A DNA stretch of 9,208 nt, taken from positions 1 through 9,208 of the forward strand of contig JBCCLI010000262.1 in assembly GCA_039026975.1 (NCBI GenBank), in the 5' to 3' direction. Below are positions 1 through 7,552 of this stretch, one piece after another; position 1 is the first letter of the stretch, and the number at the start of each line of letters is the position of its first letter. A program made the position numbers and the translations under genes. The DNA is from JBCBKZ01 sp039026975 (GTDB lineage: Bacteria > Bacteroidota > Bacteroidia > J057). Under the pieces are notes generated by a model. The model was not told the origin of the DNA, did not search any database, and saw nothing but the letters and a program-made list of their open reading frames with translations.

Positions 1-3000
1 AATGGGGTAACGCTTAAGGTTATAGGGACCAATTATGACAAATATTTTTGGTATAAAGACAATGAGTTCCTCTTGGAAGAAACTTCAGGCTCCATATTTA
101 CTGGACCTTATGGAGCAGGAGAATATTCAGTTAAAGGCCTGATTGAAAACTGTGGAGAAACCTTATTATCTACCTCCATCCCGGTAGAAGATTGCCCAGA
201 TCCCCTTGACGTAAGCTGTCTGTCCACTACGGCTACCGTCTGGTTGAAACCTGAAACTATGGTGCATGCTGCTAACCAGCTATCTTCCTGGGAAGATGCC
301 AGTGGAAATCAAACGCTATCAGATATACCCTTCGGACTTAGAAATCCCGCTAATACATTAAGCACAGAAGATATTGAGAACTTTTACCCAACGGCTAGGC
401 TGGAAGGGAATAGATTCTTAGAAACCAGGGTGTTAAATAGTTCTTTGTTCAGAAGGCAGGATGAGTTGTCCATGTTTGCGGTATACAAGGCCGGAAATGA
501 TGGGATGGTCTTTTCTCAAGGGAATATAGACAGTAGCCAGATTGGACTTTCAGCTTCCAGGGTAATGTTAGGAGATAACCAAAATCCCCTCATCTTTACG
601 GTACCTGTAGGAGATAATCTTGGGTTAGTAAATGCTAATAGGCAGGCAGGGCAGGGGACAGCATTCTTAAATGGAGCTGTAAATGGGCAGAATACCCTTC
701 AGGCGCAAGATTGGGTGAATACCAGGCTTAGTGTGGGAGCCCAAATATCACCTACAGATCTTCCCGAAGCCTTTTTCAATGGAAATTTGGCAGAGCTAAT
801 TGTTTTTCCCTTTGCCCAGGATCAACTCCAAAGAGAGAAAATTCAGACCTACCTAGGTTTGAAGTATGGATTCTCTCTGACACATGCATGTACTTCATCC
901 TCAGGCGTAGAACTGTTTGATCCTGCAAGTCCTTTTGCTAATGATATAGCAGGTATAGGCATAGATGATTGCACTAATTTAAACCATAAGCAATCCAAGA
1001 GCAGAAATGCTACTGCTATTCTAACCGTAGGATTAGGAGACATTCGACCCTTAAATAGCCTAAATCAGAATGAATTTGGTGAAGACTTATCCTACACACT
1101 GTGGGGGCATGATACCGCTCCCTTAGCCTTGGAAAGGGCCATTACGGGTAATGATACGGTAGGATGTTTAGCCATGGAACGTAGCTGGATGATCTCAGAA
1201 CCTTTAAAGGAAGTAGCTACCCTTAAGCTAGCCATCCCAGATACTTTCCCAGTTTCCTATCTCATCATCAGCAATGACCAGGATTTTAGTAACGGAGAAG
1301 AAACTTTTATTCAATTAGAGAATGATGGACAAGGAAACCTTACTGCTTCCCATGATTTTGAAGATGGGCAATACCTAACCTTTGCTATAGCGCGAGTAGT
1401 GGCCGTAGCCAGCCCAGATACTTCCATTTGTATGGGAGAAAGTGTGTTGCTCTCGGTGAATGAAGCAAGTAAGTATGCATGGTCTACCCCAACTAATAAT
1501 GACTTGGCAGATGGAAGCAGCAGAACCCCTACTGCCACCATAACTGAAACAGGCTACTTCTATATAGAAACTACGGATGTGAATGGCTGCTTAAGTAGGG
1601 ATTCGGTATTGGTGAGTATGCTTCCGCTACCGCCAGTAGAAGCAGGGGATGATGAGGAAATCTGTTTAAATGAAGAAATCAAGCTGGAAGCCTCAGGTGC
1701 GCTTAGCTATCAGTGGGAAGCTCACCCCTCCTTATCAGCTACGGATATTCCTACCCCTACGGTAACTCCCACCACTACGACCACCTACAGAGTAGTAGGG
1801 ACAGATGCCAATGGCTGTAGCCATACAGATTCTGTAACCGTAGTGGTCCATGAACTACCTATAGCTGATGCAGGAGCAGATGTAGCTATATGTGTAGGAG
1901 ATACTACTCAGCTTGTGGGACAGGGGGCTAGTCAGGTTAATTGGCAGGGAACGGGTTTATCTGATGCCAATATTTCTGATCCATTAGTCTATCCTGGGCT
2001 GGATCAGGAATATATTCTTACTGTAACAGATGAGAATAGCTGTACGGATACTGATACCGTCTTTGTAAAGATACATGCGCTACCAAATGCAGAAGCTGGA
2101 AATGACATAGCCGTTTGTATAGGAGATTCCGCCCAACTATCTGCCAGTGGAGGCATCGTATATGAGTGGGAGGCTGTAGCAGGTATATCCAACAGATCCA
2201 TGGCAGATCCAGCTGTATTAGTAGCAGCCTCTAACACCCTTACGGTAAAAGTAACAGATGCTAATGGCTGTATGGCAGAAGATTCTGTCTTTGTATTGGT
2301 ACATCCGCTACCGCCAGTAGAAGCAGGGGATGATGAGGAAATCTGCCTGAATGAAGAAATCAAGCTGAAAGCCTCAGGTGCACTTAGCTATCAGTGGGAA
2401 GCTCACCCCTCCTTATCAGCTACGGATATTCTTGCTCCTACGGTAACTCCCACCACCACGACCACCTACAGAGTAGTAGGGACAGATGCCAATGGCTGTA
2501 GCCATACAGATTCTGTAACCGTAGTGGTCCATGAGTTGCCCATAGCTGATGCAGGAGCAGATACCGCTATTTGCACAGGGGATACCACTCAACTGGCTGC
2601 TAAAGGAGGTATACGCTATACTTGGGAGAATGCGCCAAGCTTGTCTGAAACAGATGTTGCTGATCCATTAGCCTATCCTACCCAGGATCAACTTTATATT
2701 CTCACAGTTACAGATATTCATAATTGTACGGATAGGGATTCTGTTTTCATTCAGGTGTATGAATTGCCAAATGCGGAAGCAGGGGATGATATAGCTGTAT
2801 GTATAGGGGATTCTACCCAGTTATCAGCTACAGGAGGGGTTTCCTATGAATGGGAAGCTACAAATGGAATGTCTGACAGACTGATTGCTACCCCCAAGGT
2901 ATTATTAGCAGGCTCTACTAATTTACGAGTACAAGTTACGGATGCTAACACGTGCATGGCTGAGGATTCTGTCTTTGTCCTGGTACATCCGCTACCTCCT

Positions 3001-4641
3001 GTAGAGGCTGGGGAAGAACAGGAACTCTGCCTTAATGAGGAAGTTCAGCTAGGTGCTTCAGGGGCTACCTCTTACCAATGGGAGGCAGATGCTAGTCTGT
3101 CAGCCATAAATATAGCAGATCCCATGGCCAGCCCAAGGGCCACCCTGATCTACACAGTAGAAGGAACAGATGATAATGGCTGCCAAAACCGGGATTCTGT
3201 CAACATAGTGGTTCACATGCTACCTACGGCTAATGCAGGAAAAGATACCGCTATTTGTGTGGGGGATACTACCCATCTGTCAGGAGATGGGGGCACACAG
3301 TATGCCTGGCAGCAGGAGAGAAGTCTCTCAGCCACAGATATTGCAGATCCTGTGGCTTATCCTACCCAGGATCAATTATATGTACTAAGGGTCACGGATA
3401 TCCACAGCTGCACAGATACTGATTCTGTTTTCATTCAGGTGTATGAATTGCCAAATGCGGAAGCAGGGGATGATATAGCTGTATGTATAGGGGATTCTAC
3501 CCAGTTATCAGCTACAGGAGGGATAGCTTATGAATGGGAAGCTATTAGCGGCATAGCTGACATATCTGTTGCCAACCCTAAGTTACTGCTAGCTGGTTCT
3601 AGCACCATAAGCGTCCTGGTGACAGATGCTAATGGCTGCATGGCTGAAGATTCTGTCTTTGTCCTGGTAAATGCTCTGCCGCTGGTAGAGGCAGGTGTGG
3701 AACAGGAGATTTGTCTGTTTGAGGATGCCCAGTTACAAGCTTCTGGAGCCAATACCTATCAATGGAGACTCAATGCCAGTTTGTCAGGTACGGGAATAGC
3801 CAATCCTGTTGCCAGCCCTGTGATGACTACCTTGTATCAGGTGGAAGGTACGGATCAGAATGGCTGTAAAGCCTCAGATAGCCTTTGGGTAAAAGTATAT
3901 CCACTTCCTGTGATAGATGTGCAGGATTCAGTCAGTATTTGTGAAGGAGAATCTGTCGTGCTGGGCGCCTTTACAAATAGTTCTCTCCCACTATTTTGGA
4001 GTAATGGAGAGACAGGAGAAAGTATTTTACTTGAGAATCCCGAAGAACAATACTACCAGGTAGTCGCTACCACTACCATGGGCTGTAAGGATTCTGCCAG
4101 AACATTCCTGGAAATTATTCCTCTTCCGGAAGCTATTTTCTCTGTAGATAAAGATTTCGATGTGGAAATGCTGGAAGTGTCCTTTGTCAATGAAAGTTTG
4201 AATGCTACCAGCTATTCCTGGGAGTTTGGGGATAGGGCTACTTCTACAGAAGAAAACCCTACCCATACCTACACCCTTACCGGAGAGTATGAGACTGAGC
4301 TGATAGCCTATAATGAGTTAGGCTGTCCTGATACCACTTCCGTGGGCCCCTTGACGGTTCAGAATATTCGGATATTTATTCCTTCAGCTTTCAGCCCTAA
4401 CGGGGATGGAAAGAATGATGAATACTTTGTAGTAGCCAATGGCGTAGAAGCACTTAGCATCCAAATTTTTGATAGGTGGGGTAAAGTGATCACAGAATTA
4501 AATAGTGCTAATGCTACTTGGGATGGAACCTTAAATGGCCAACCTGTACCTCTAGGTACTTATCCCGTAACGGTAAGAGGGATTTCAGGGAAGAGAAGAT
4601 TACCCATAAAAAGTTCTGGTACTATTGTGCTGTTTAGGTAA
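1..4641 (+). CDS. Giant T9SS-exported multidomain surface protein (LamG-like, Ig-like repeats, PKD, type B sorting domain), 5'-partial
   Basis: The frame is open from base 1 with no stop upstream, so the true start lies outside the window; the TTG at 73 is not a start. The 1546 visible residues run: Ig-like remnant (about 1-70); LamG-like domain (about 78-293, from VWLKPET to YLGLKYGFSL); a domain that commonly follows LamG in Bacteroidota, resembling DUF8202 (about 294-465, with NDIAGIGIDD and KQSKS); a divergent Ig-like module (471-544); ten regular 75-76-residue modules (545-1303); another divergent module (1304-1376); a PKD domain (about 1377-1455, with WEFGD); and a CHU_C/type B sorting domain (1456-1546, with AFSPNGDGKND, FDRWG and a final TIVLFR). 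Type B domains direct export through the type IX system, usually to the cell surface or medium. By analogy with SprB-like and other long repeat proteins it is probably an adhesin or carbohydrate-binding surface protein; this is inference. It converges on the minus-strand gene at 4742. Architecture is certain, ligand unknown. Confidence 0.93.
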   Translation, partial: NGVTLKVIGTNYDKYFWYKDNEFLLEETSGSIFTGPYGAGEYSVKGLIENCGETLLSTSIPVEDCPDPLDVSCLSTTATVWLKPETMVHAANQLSSWEDASGNQTLSDIPFGLRNPANTLSTEDIENFYPTARLEGNRFLETRVLNSSLFRRQDELSMFAVYKAGNDGMVFSQGNIDSSQIGLSASRVMLGDNQNPLIFTVPVGDNLGLVNANRQAGQGTAFLNGAVNGQNTLQAQDWVNTRLSVGAQISPTDLPEAFFNGNLAELIVFPFAQDQLQREKIQTYLGLKYGFSLTHACTSSSGVELFDPASPFANDIAGIGIDDCTNLNHKQSKSRNATAILTVGLGDIRPLNSLNQNEFGEDLSYTLWGHDTAPLALERAITGNDTVGCLAMERSWMISEPLKEVATLKLAIPDTFPVSYLIISNDQDFSNGEETFIQLENDGQGNLTASHDFEDGQYLTFAIARVVAVASPDTSICMGESVLLSVNEASKYAWSTPTNNDLADGSSRTPTATITETGYFYIETTDVNGCLSRDSVLVSMLPLPPVEAGDDEEICLNEEIKLEASGALSYQWEAHPSLSATDIPTPTVTPTTTTTYRVVGTDANGCSHTDSVTVVVHELPIADAGADVAICVGDTTQLVGQGASQVNWQGTGLSDANISDPLVYPGLDQEYILTVTDENSCTDTDTVFVKIHALPNAEAGNDIAVCIGDSAQLSASGGIVYEWEAVAGISNRSMADPAVLVAASNTLTVKVTDANGCMAEDSVFVLVHPLPPVEAGDDEEICLNEEIKLKASGALSYQWEAHPSLSATDILAPTVTPTTTTTYRVVGTDANGCSHTDSVTVVVHELPIADAGADTAICTGDTTQLAAKGGIRYTWENAPSLSETDVADPLAYPTQDQLYILTVTDIHNCTDRDSVFIQVYELPNAEAGDDIAVCIGDSTQLSATGGVSYEWEATNGMSDRLIATPKVLLAGSTNLRVQVTDANTCMAEDSVFVLVHPLPPVEAGEEQELCLNEEVQLGASGATSYQWEADASLSAINIADPMASPRATLIYTVEGTDDNGCQNRDSVNIVVHMLPTANAGKDTAICVGDTTHLSGDGGTQYAWQQERSLSATDIADPVAYPTQDQLYVLRVTDIHSCTDTDSVFIQVYELPNAEAGDDIAVCIGDSTQLSATGGIAYEWEAISGIADISVANPKLLLAGSSTISVLVTDANGCMAEDSVFVLVNALPLVEAGVEQEICLFEDAQLQASGANTYQWRLNASLSGTGIANPVASPVMTTLYQVEGTDQNGCKASDSLWVKVYPLPVIDVQDSVSICEGESVVLGAFTNSSLPLFWSNGETGESILLENPEEQYYQVVATTTMGCKDSARTFLEIIPLPEAIFSVDKDFDVEMLEVSFVNESLNATSYSWEFGDRATSTEENPTHTYTLTGEYETELIAYNELGCPDTTSVGPLTVQNIRIFIPSAFSPNGDGKNDEYFVVANGVEALSIQIFDRWGKVITELNSANATWDGTLNGQPVPLGTYPVTVRGISGKRRLPIKSSGTIVLFR
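2737..2838 (+). repeat. Exact 102-bp direct repeat, copy 1
   Basis: This stretch spans the junction between a B module and a C module. It is identical, base for base by eye, to 3421-3522, exactly 684 bp downstream. Identity at nucleotide level, including third codon positions, indicates recent duplication or gene conversion rather than protein-level conservation alone. Confidence 0.9.
3421..3522 (+). repeat. Exact 102-bp direct repeat, copy 2
   Basis: Second copy of 2737-2838, at the next B-to-C junction. The match ends at the GGAGGG after the QLSATGG-coding segment; beyond it the two C modules diverge, apart from a short shared YEWEA-coding stretch. Confidence 0.9.
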
Positions 4642-4658
4642 AGAGAAGATTATCCAAT

Positions 4659-4707
4659 GCTCATTCATCCGGCAGTTGAAATAGCCGGTTCATGTGAATG
4701 GATGAGC
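4659..4707. terminator. Two-step inverted repeat in the convergent gap, possible bidirectional terminator
   Basis: The outer arms GCTCATTCAT (4659-4668) and ATGGATGAGC (4698-4707) pair over 10 bp with one G-T pair. The inner arms CCGGC (4669-4673) and GCCGG (4684-4688) continue the stem directly on the 5' side, with a 10-base loop and a 9-base bulge on the 3' side. It begins 17 bases after the stop of the upstream plus-strand gene. Neither strand shows a T-tract after the stem, so it is not a classical intrinsic terminator; the terminator role is inferred from position. Confidence 0.4.
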
Positions 4708-4710
4708 CTG

Positions 4711-4748
4711 GCCACTATATGATGTGGCAGTAGAACCGGGCCTACTGC
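4711..4748. terminator. Pair of overlapping small hairpins at the 3' end of the minus-strand propeller gene
   Basis: GCCAC (4711-4715) pairs with GTGGC (4724-4728) around an 8-base loop. GCAGTAG (4727-4733) pairs perfectly with CTACTGC (4742-4748), also around 8 bases. The second stem includes the TAG stop codon of the minus-strand gene at 4742-4744. The two stems share bases 4727-4728, so they compete at their edge. There is no T-tract. A role in termination or 3'-end protection for the minus-strand transcript is plausible but unproven. Confidence 0.35.
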
Positions 4749-7462
4749 TTCAAAAGCTTTTGATTGAGTTTTAAAACATTCTCCGAATCATAGCCCCTAA
4801 GGATATAGAGGCCCCTCTGTAGCTCGCTTACTTCCAGGCTGTTCAAGTTAGGTCCCCTAACTGCTTTGACTTTTCTTCCTTGAAGGTCAAAAAGTTCCAG
4901 GCGGCTGAGTTGAGGATTACCTGAAAGTCTCAGGGTGGAAGAAACAGGGTTAGGGTAGATAGCTACCCCTGATGCTAGCTCTTCTGTGGAGAGCACAATG
5001 CTTTCCTGGGTGTAGGTGCCTATAAACAATCCTTGCCCATGGGTAGCTGCCAGAATCTTGGAATCACTTTCTCGGAGGTCAAACATATCCACACGCAAGT
5101 CTGGAAGCCCTTCATTATAATCTACCCATCCAGCTTCAGGATCTGAGATACTTTCTAGCCCCCATATGCCCACCTCAGTAGCTAAAATGACTTGGTCATC
5201 ACTGCCGGGATTAAACCGCCCCCACCTAACAGGCATGTCGGGGAGGTCTCGCTCTAGGTTGGTCCAGGTAGCTCCTCCATCAGTGGTATGCCAGACAGAG
5301 GCTATGCCAAAATTGGAGAAGGTAACCAATAGGTTTAAGGGGTCAGCTCCTACATCCAGCGCAGAGATATAGCCATCTGGTAATTGTCCATTATCTATTC
5401 TGGAAGTGGAGGGAGCATAGGGAAGACCAGTAACCTTATACACCTTTCCGTTCTCCGTACCGAAAAATAGATCTTTATCTGTAGCAGTAGAGGTAGCTGA
5501 TAATTGTAGGGCGGTGATAGCTTCTCTCAAACCCGCATTTAAGGGAGCTAAGGTTAGGGTGTCTAGCCCTAAGCTATTCTTGCCCAGGTATTTGTTGACA
5601 TTGACTATCTGCAGGGTGTCATAGTATCTACCAGCTAATCCAGCATACAATCCCCCAAAGGAGCTTGTGGCTGTGTTTGAATATAGCAGGTTAGCTTGGT
5701 CATCATAAACCACTGGATTTACAAAGAGCCCATTGATGATTCTCCCGTAAAAGTAGGTAGTATCCTGAATATGGAAGTAGTATCTATTTCCATACACCAT
5801 GCTGATACCTATATCATCATCCCTGTCGAAGAAGTTGAAGCCTCCATCTCCTCCAGAAATCATGGACTCTTCTTCACTGCTGCCCGTCCAATTTCTGTAG
5901 ATAGACCCATTATCCTGGGTTCCCCCTATGGCTTCCATTCTCCCTTCATCAGGATGAAGGGCGGCATGGTAGTATTGGGTGGTATTTAAGCGGTTGAGGG
6001 CCCTTTTAAAGAATGGAAACGGCTGAACGGGATTTTCAGGGTTTATCTGATCTGTTAAGTCCAATTGTTCCGTGTAAAAAATTCCTCCGTCTGTGGTGAT
6101 GAGTAACTCATTAGGATTTCCATTAAAAAACTGTAGATCGTGTATGTCTCCATGAACGTACCGATCAGATAAGGATTCTACTCTATTTCCATACCAGTAG
6201 GAGAGCTGAATCCAGTCTGACTCTATCACCTCTTCTCCTTCAGAGGCGTCATTTAATACGTATAAGTCCAGTCCCCCGATAAGTACCTTATGTTCATTAT
6301 TGGGATCTATGACTAGGGACAAGGCATGCCAGGGGATGTTAAATGCTCTCCTTGGGATGGTAATCTGAGACCATGTTTGCCCTCCATCTAAGCTCTGGTG
6401 TAAAAAGGTGAAGTAATCCCGCAGTTGGTTCAGATCGTTAAACTGCCCTATGGTGAAGAGGTAATAGAGGTGATCAGGGTTAGCAGGAGCAGGTTTAAGG
6501 ATGGATCTTCCTGGGTAATACCCACCTTCTGACCAGAAGGTGTTAAATTCATCATGGAGAACGGACCAATCTTCCCCATCTTGACTGACCAGCATAACGG
6601 ATCCTCCTATGTTTTTAGAATTTCGCATGGTAGATAGGTAGATGTTCCCTTTCTGGGTATCTACTTCTATATCAGCTACCTGATAGGAGGTGTTTTCTCC
6701 TTCAATTAATGGTAGTACCTGCTGCCATGATTCCCCTCCATTTATGGATCTGTACAGGCCTTCCTGTACAAAAGTTCTGGTTTCATAGGCCCCAGATCCC
6801 ACTGCAGCATAAAGTACACTTACGCCTTCTTCCTCTCTTACAGCCAGGTCATTCACGTAGTAGAAGCTTACAGTGGAGGGGAGTAATTCCCAGGAGTCTC
6901 CTCCGTCTGAGGAACGATAAATCCCACTTCCTAATCCTGTAGACTCTCGGTAATTAATAAAAGCTGTGTAGGATTCTCCTGTGCCGAGGTATAGGACATT
7001 TTCATTTATAGGGTCTTCTGCCAGGCAGTTTACCGCATTTCCTTCAAATCCTTTTACTTGTGTCCAAGCCTGATTCTCCTTAAAATTTTCATTTTTCCAA
7101 AGTCCTCCACTCACAGAGCCAGTAAATACAGTCCCGGAAGAGGACTGATAGTACAGAGCCCTGGATCTACCTGGTGTTTGGGTAGTAATTTGTTCCCACT
7201 GAAAGTCATTTTCTCCTACTTGTCGCTGGTGGGTAAATCGCTTTCTGGCTAGCTGGCTTCTCACCTGGGTAAGTCGCTCGAAGGGGTAGGTATGGGTGCT
7301 GCGGTCCTCCACCATGTAGAGGTTCTGCAGCTGCGCCCTGTCTGGTCCATCCGGGAAGATGCGGGGTTCAGAAGCTTCCTCCTGGATAGATGAGGTACAG
7401 TTAGTAAGGAGAAAACATCCCAGGAGGAGAGAAAAGTAAAAGAGGGTGTAAGGTAGTTTCAT
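4742..7462 (-). CDS. Asp-box/BNR beta-propeller (sortilin/VPS10-like) protein with lipoprotein-type leader and T9SS type A sorting domain
   Basis: This encodes 906 residues from the ATG at 7462-7460. A TTG seven codons upstream (7483) is rejected because it lies inside a promoter-like box and precedes the natural MKLPYTLF leader. The leader is hydrophobic and ends in a lipobox-like LTNC, with Cys at residue 22. The body matches the Bacteroidota BNR-repeat propeller pattern: a GRSRAL strand and GSVSGGLWK near residues 98-123. Asp boxes follow at about 184 (SSDGGDSW), 239 (SINGGESW), 293 (SQDGEDW), 357 (SLDGGQTW) and 725 (TTDGGATW). GGTQDNGS (about 513) and ISGGDGG (about 535) are also typical. 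The last 73 residues, from AIYPNPVSS, are a type A sorting domain (YPNP, LFDLQGRKV, LQRGLYIL), indicating export through the type IX system. Asp boxes are structural and no catalytic set is recognisable, so an enzyme name (sialidase, GH74) is not justified. The ligand is unknown. Confidence 0.9.
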   Translation of the reverse strand: MKLPYTLFYFSLLLGCFLLTNCTSSIQEEASEPRIFPDGPDRAQLQNLYMVEDRSTHTYPFERLTQVRSQLARKRFTHQRQVGENDFQWEQITTQTPGRSRALYYQSSSGTVFTGSVSGGLWKNENFKENQAWTQVKGFEGNAVNCLAEDPINENVLYLGTGESYTAFINYRESTGLGSGIYRSSDGGDSWELLPSTVSFYYVNDLAVREEEGVSVLYAAVGSGAYETRTFVQEGLYRSINGGESWQQVLPLIEGENTSYQVADIEVDTQKGNIYLSTMRNSKNIGGSVMLVSQDGEDWSVLHDEFNTFWSEGGYYPGRSILKPAPANPDHLYYLFTIGQFNDLNQLRDYFTFLHQSLDGGQTWSQITIPRRAFNIPWHALSLVIDPNNEHKVLIGGLDLYVLNDASEGEEVIESDWIQLSYWYGNRVESLSDRYVHGDIHDLQFFNGNPNELLITTDGGIFYTEQLDLTDQINPENPVQPFPFFKRALNRLNTTQYYHAALHPDEGRMEAIGGTQDNGSIYRNWTGSSEEESMISGGDGGFNFFDRDDDIGISMVYGNRYYFHIQDTTYFYGRIINGLFVNPVVYDDQANLLYSNTATSSFGGLYAGLAGRYYDTLQIVNVNKYLGKNSLGLDTLTLAPLNAGLREAITALQLSATSTATDKDLFFGTENGKVYKVTGLPYAPSTSRIDNGQLPDGYISALDVGADPLNLLVTFSNFGIASVWHTTDGGATWTNLERDLPDMPVRWGRFNPGSDDQVILATEVGIWGLESISDPEAGWVDYNEGLPDLRVDMFDLRESDSKILAATHGQGLFIGTYTQESIVLSTEELASGVAIYPNPVSSTLRLSGNPQLSRLELFDLQGRKVKAVRGPNLNSLEVSELQRGLYILRGYDSENVLKLNQKLLKQ

Positions 7463-7480
7463 GTGGAGAGGTTTATGAAT

Positions 7481-7488
7481 CAAATATA
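7481..7488 (-). promoter_or_regulatory. Candidate Bacteroidota -7 promoter box TATATTTG
   Basis: On the minus strand the 8 bases read TATATTTG, an exact match to the Bacteroidota -7 consensus TAnnTTTG. They lie about 18 bases upstream of the ATG at 7462, which would give a short leader. The upstream -33 TTTG element is not clear at the expected distance; only a weak TGTTTC-like stretch is near. A run of A residues lies between. The box argues that the propeller gene can be transcribed independently of the gene upstream. Confidence 0.45.
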
Positions 7489-7552
7489 CTTTTTTTCATA
7501 AGAAACATATCCCCACACATGAAGAAAAGATAATTGGAGGGTTCCTAAGGAG

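Larger units (their letters stand above)
1633..3909 (+). repeat. Ten tandem 228-bp Ig-like modules with an A-B-C super-repeat
   Basis: Module starts are 1633, 1861, 2086, 2314, 2542, 2770, 2998, 3226, 3454 and 3682. Every module is 228 bp (76 residues) except the second, which is 225 bp. Each follows the pattern AG-x-x-x-x-x-C near its start, Y-x-W (or a variant) in the middle, LS, P, and a final VTD/GTD-x-x-x-C followed by a DSV-like strand and LP. Each has exactly two cysteines at fixed places, suggesting one disulfide per module (inference). Three classes alternate. A modules (1633, 2314, 2998, 3682) carry VEAG and C-L-N/F-E. B modules (1861, 2542, 3226) carry AICxGDTT and mostly end VYELP. 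C modules (2086, 2770, 3454) carry NAEAG, CIGDS and AEDSVFVLV. The order is ABC-ABC-ABC-A, so the larger unit is 681-684 bp. Confidence 0.93.

Noticed and set aside
73..75. TTG as the start of the giant plus-strand protein
   Set aside because: The frame is open without a stop back to base 1, and the 24 upstream residues (including a WYKDNE strand) continue an Ig-like domain. The gene simply enters from outside the window.
2004..2363. 119-codon minus-strand open frame, with a similar one at 3528-3752
   Set aside because: They resemble each other only because they lie opposite repeated modules of the plus-strand protein; they have low-complexity Ser/Thr/Ala composition and no recognisable domain or start signal.
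1633..3909. Regularly spaced direct repeats as a possible CRISPR array or non-coding satellite
   Set aside because: The period is 228 bp, the repeats are in frame throughout and translate to a known type of Ig-like module.
5696..5989. 97-codon plus-strand open frame
   Set aside because: It is antisense to the well-supported propeller gene and has no domain, leader or promoter.
4742..7462. Sialidase or GH74 glycosidase call from the Asp boxes
   Set aside because: Asp boxes mark the propeller fold, not activity. No sialidase FRIP/Arg triad or GH74 catalytic Asp pair could be identified with confidence.
7481..7483. TTG start giving seven extra residues to the propeller protein
   Set aside because: The ATG at 7462 begins a normal positively charged leader, and the TTG is part of the TATATTTG promoter-like box.
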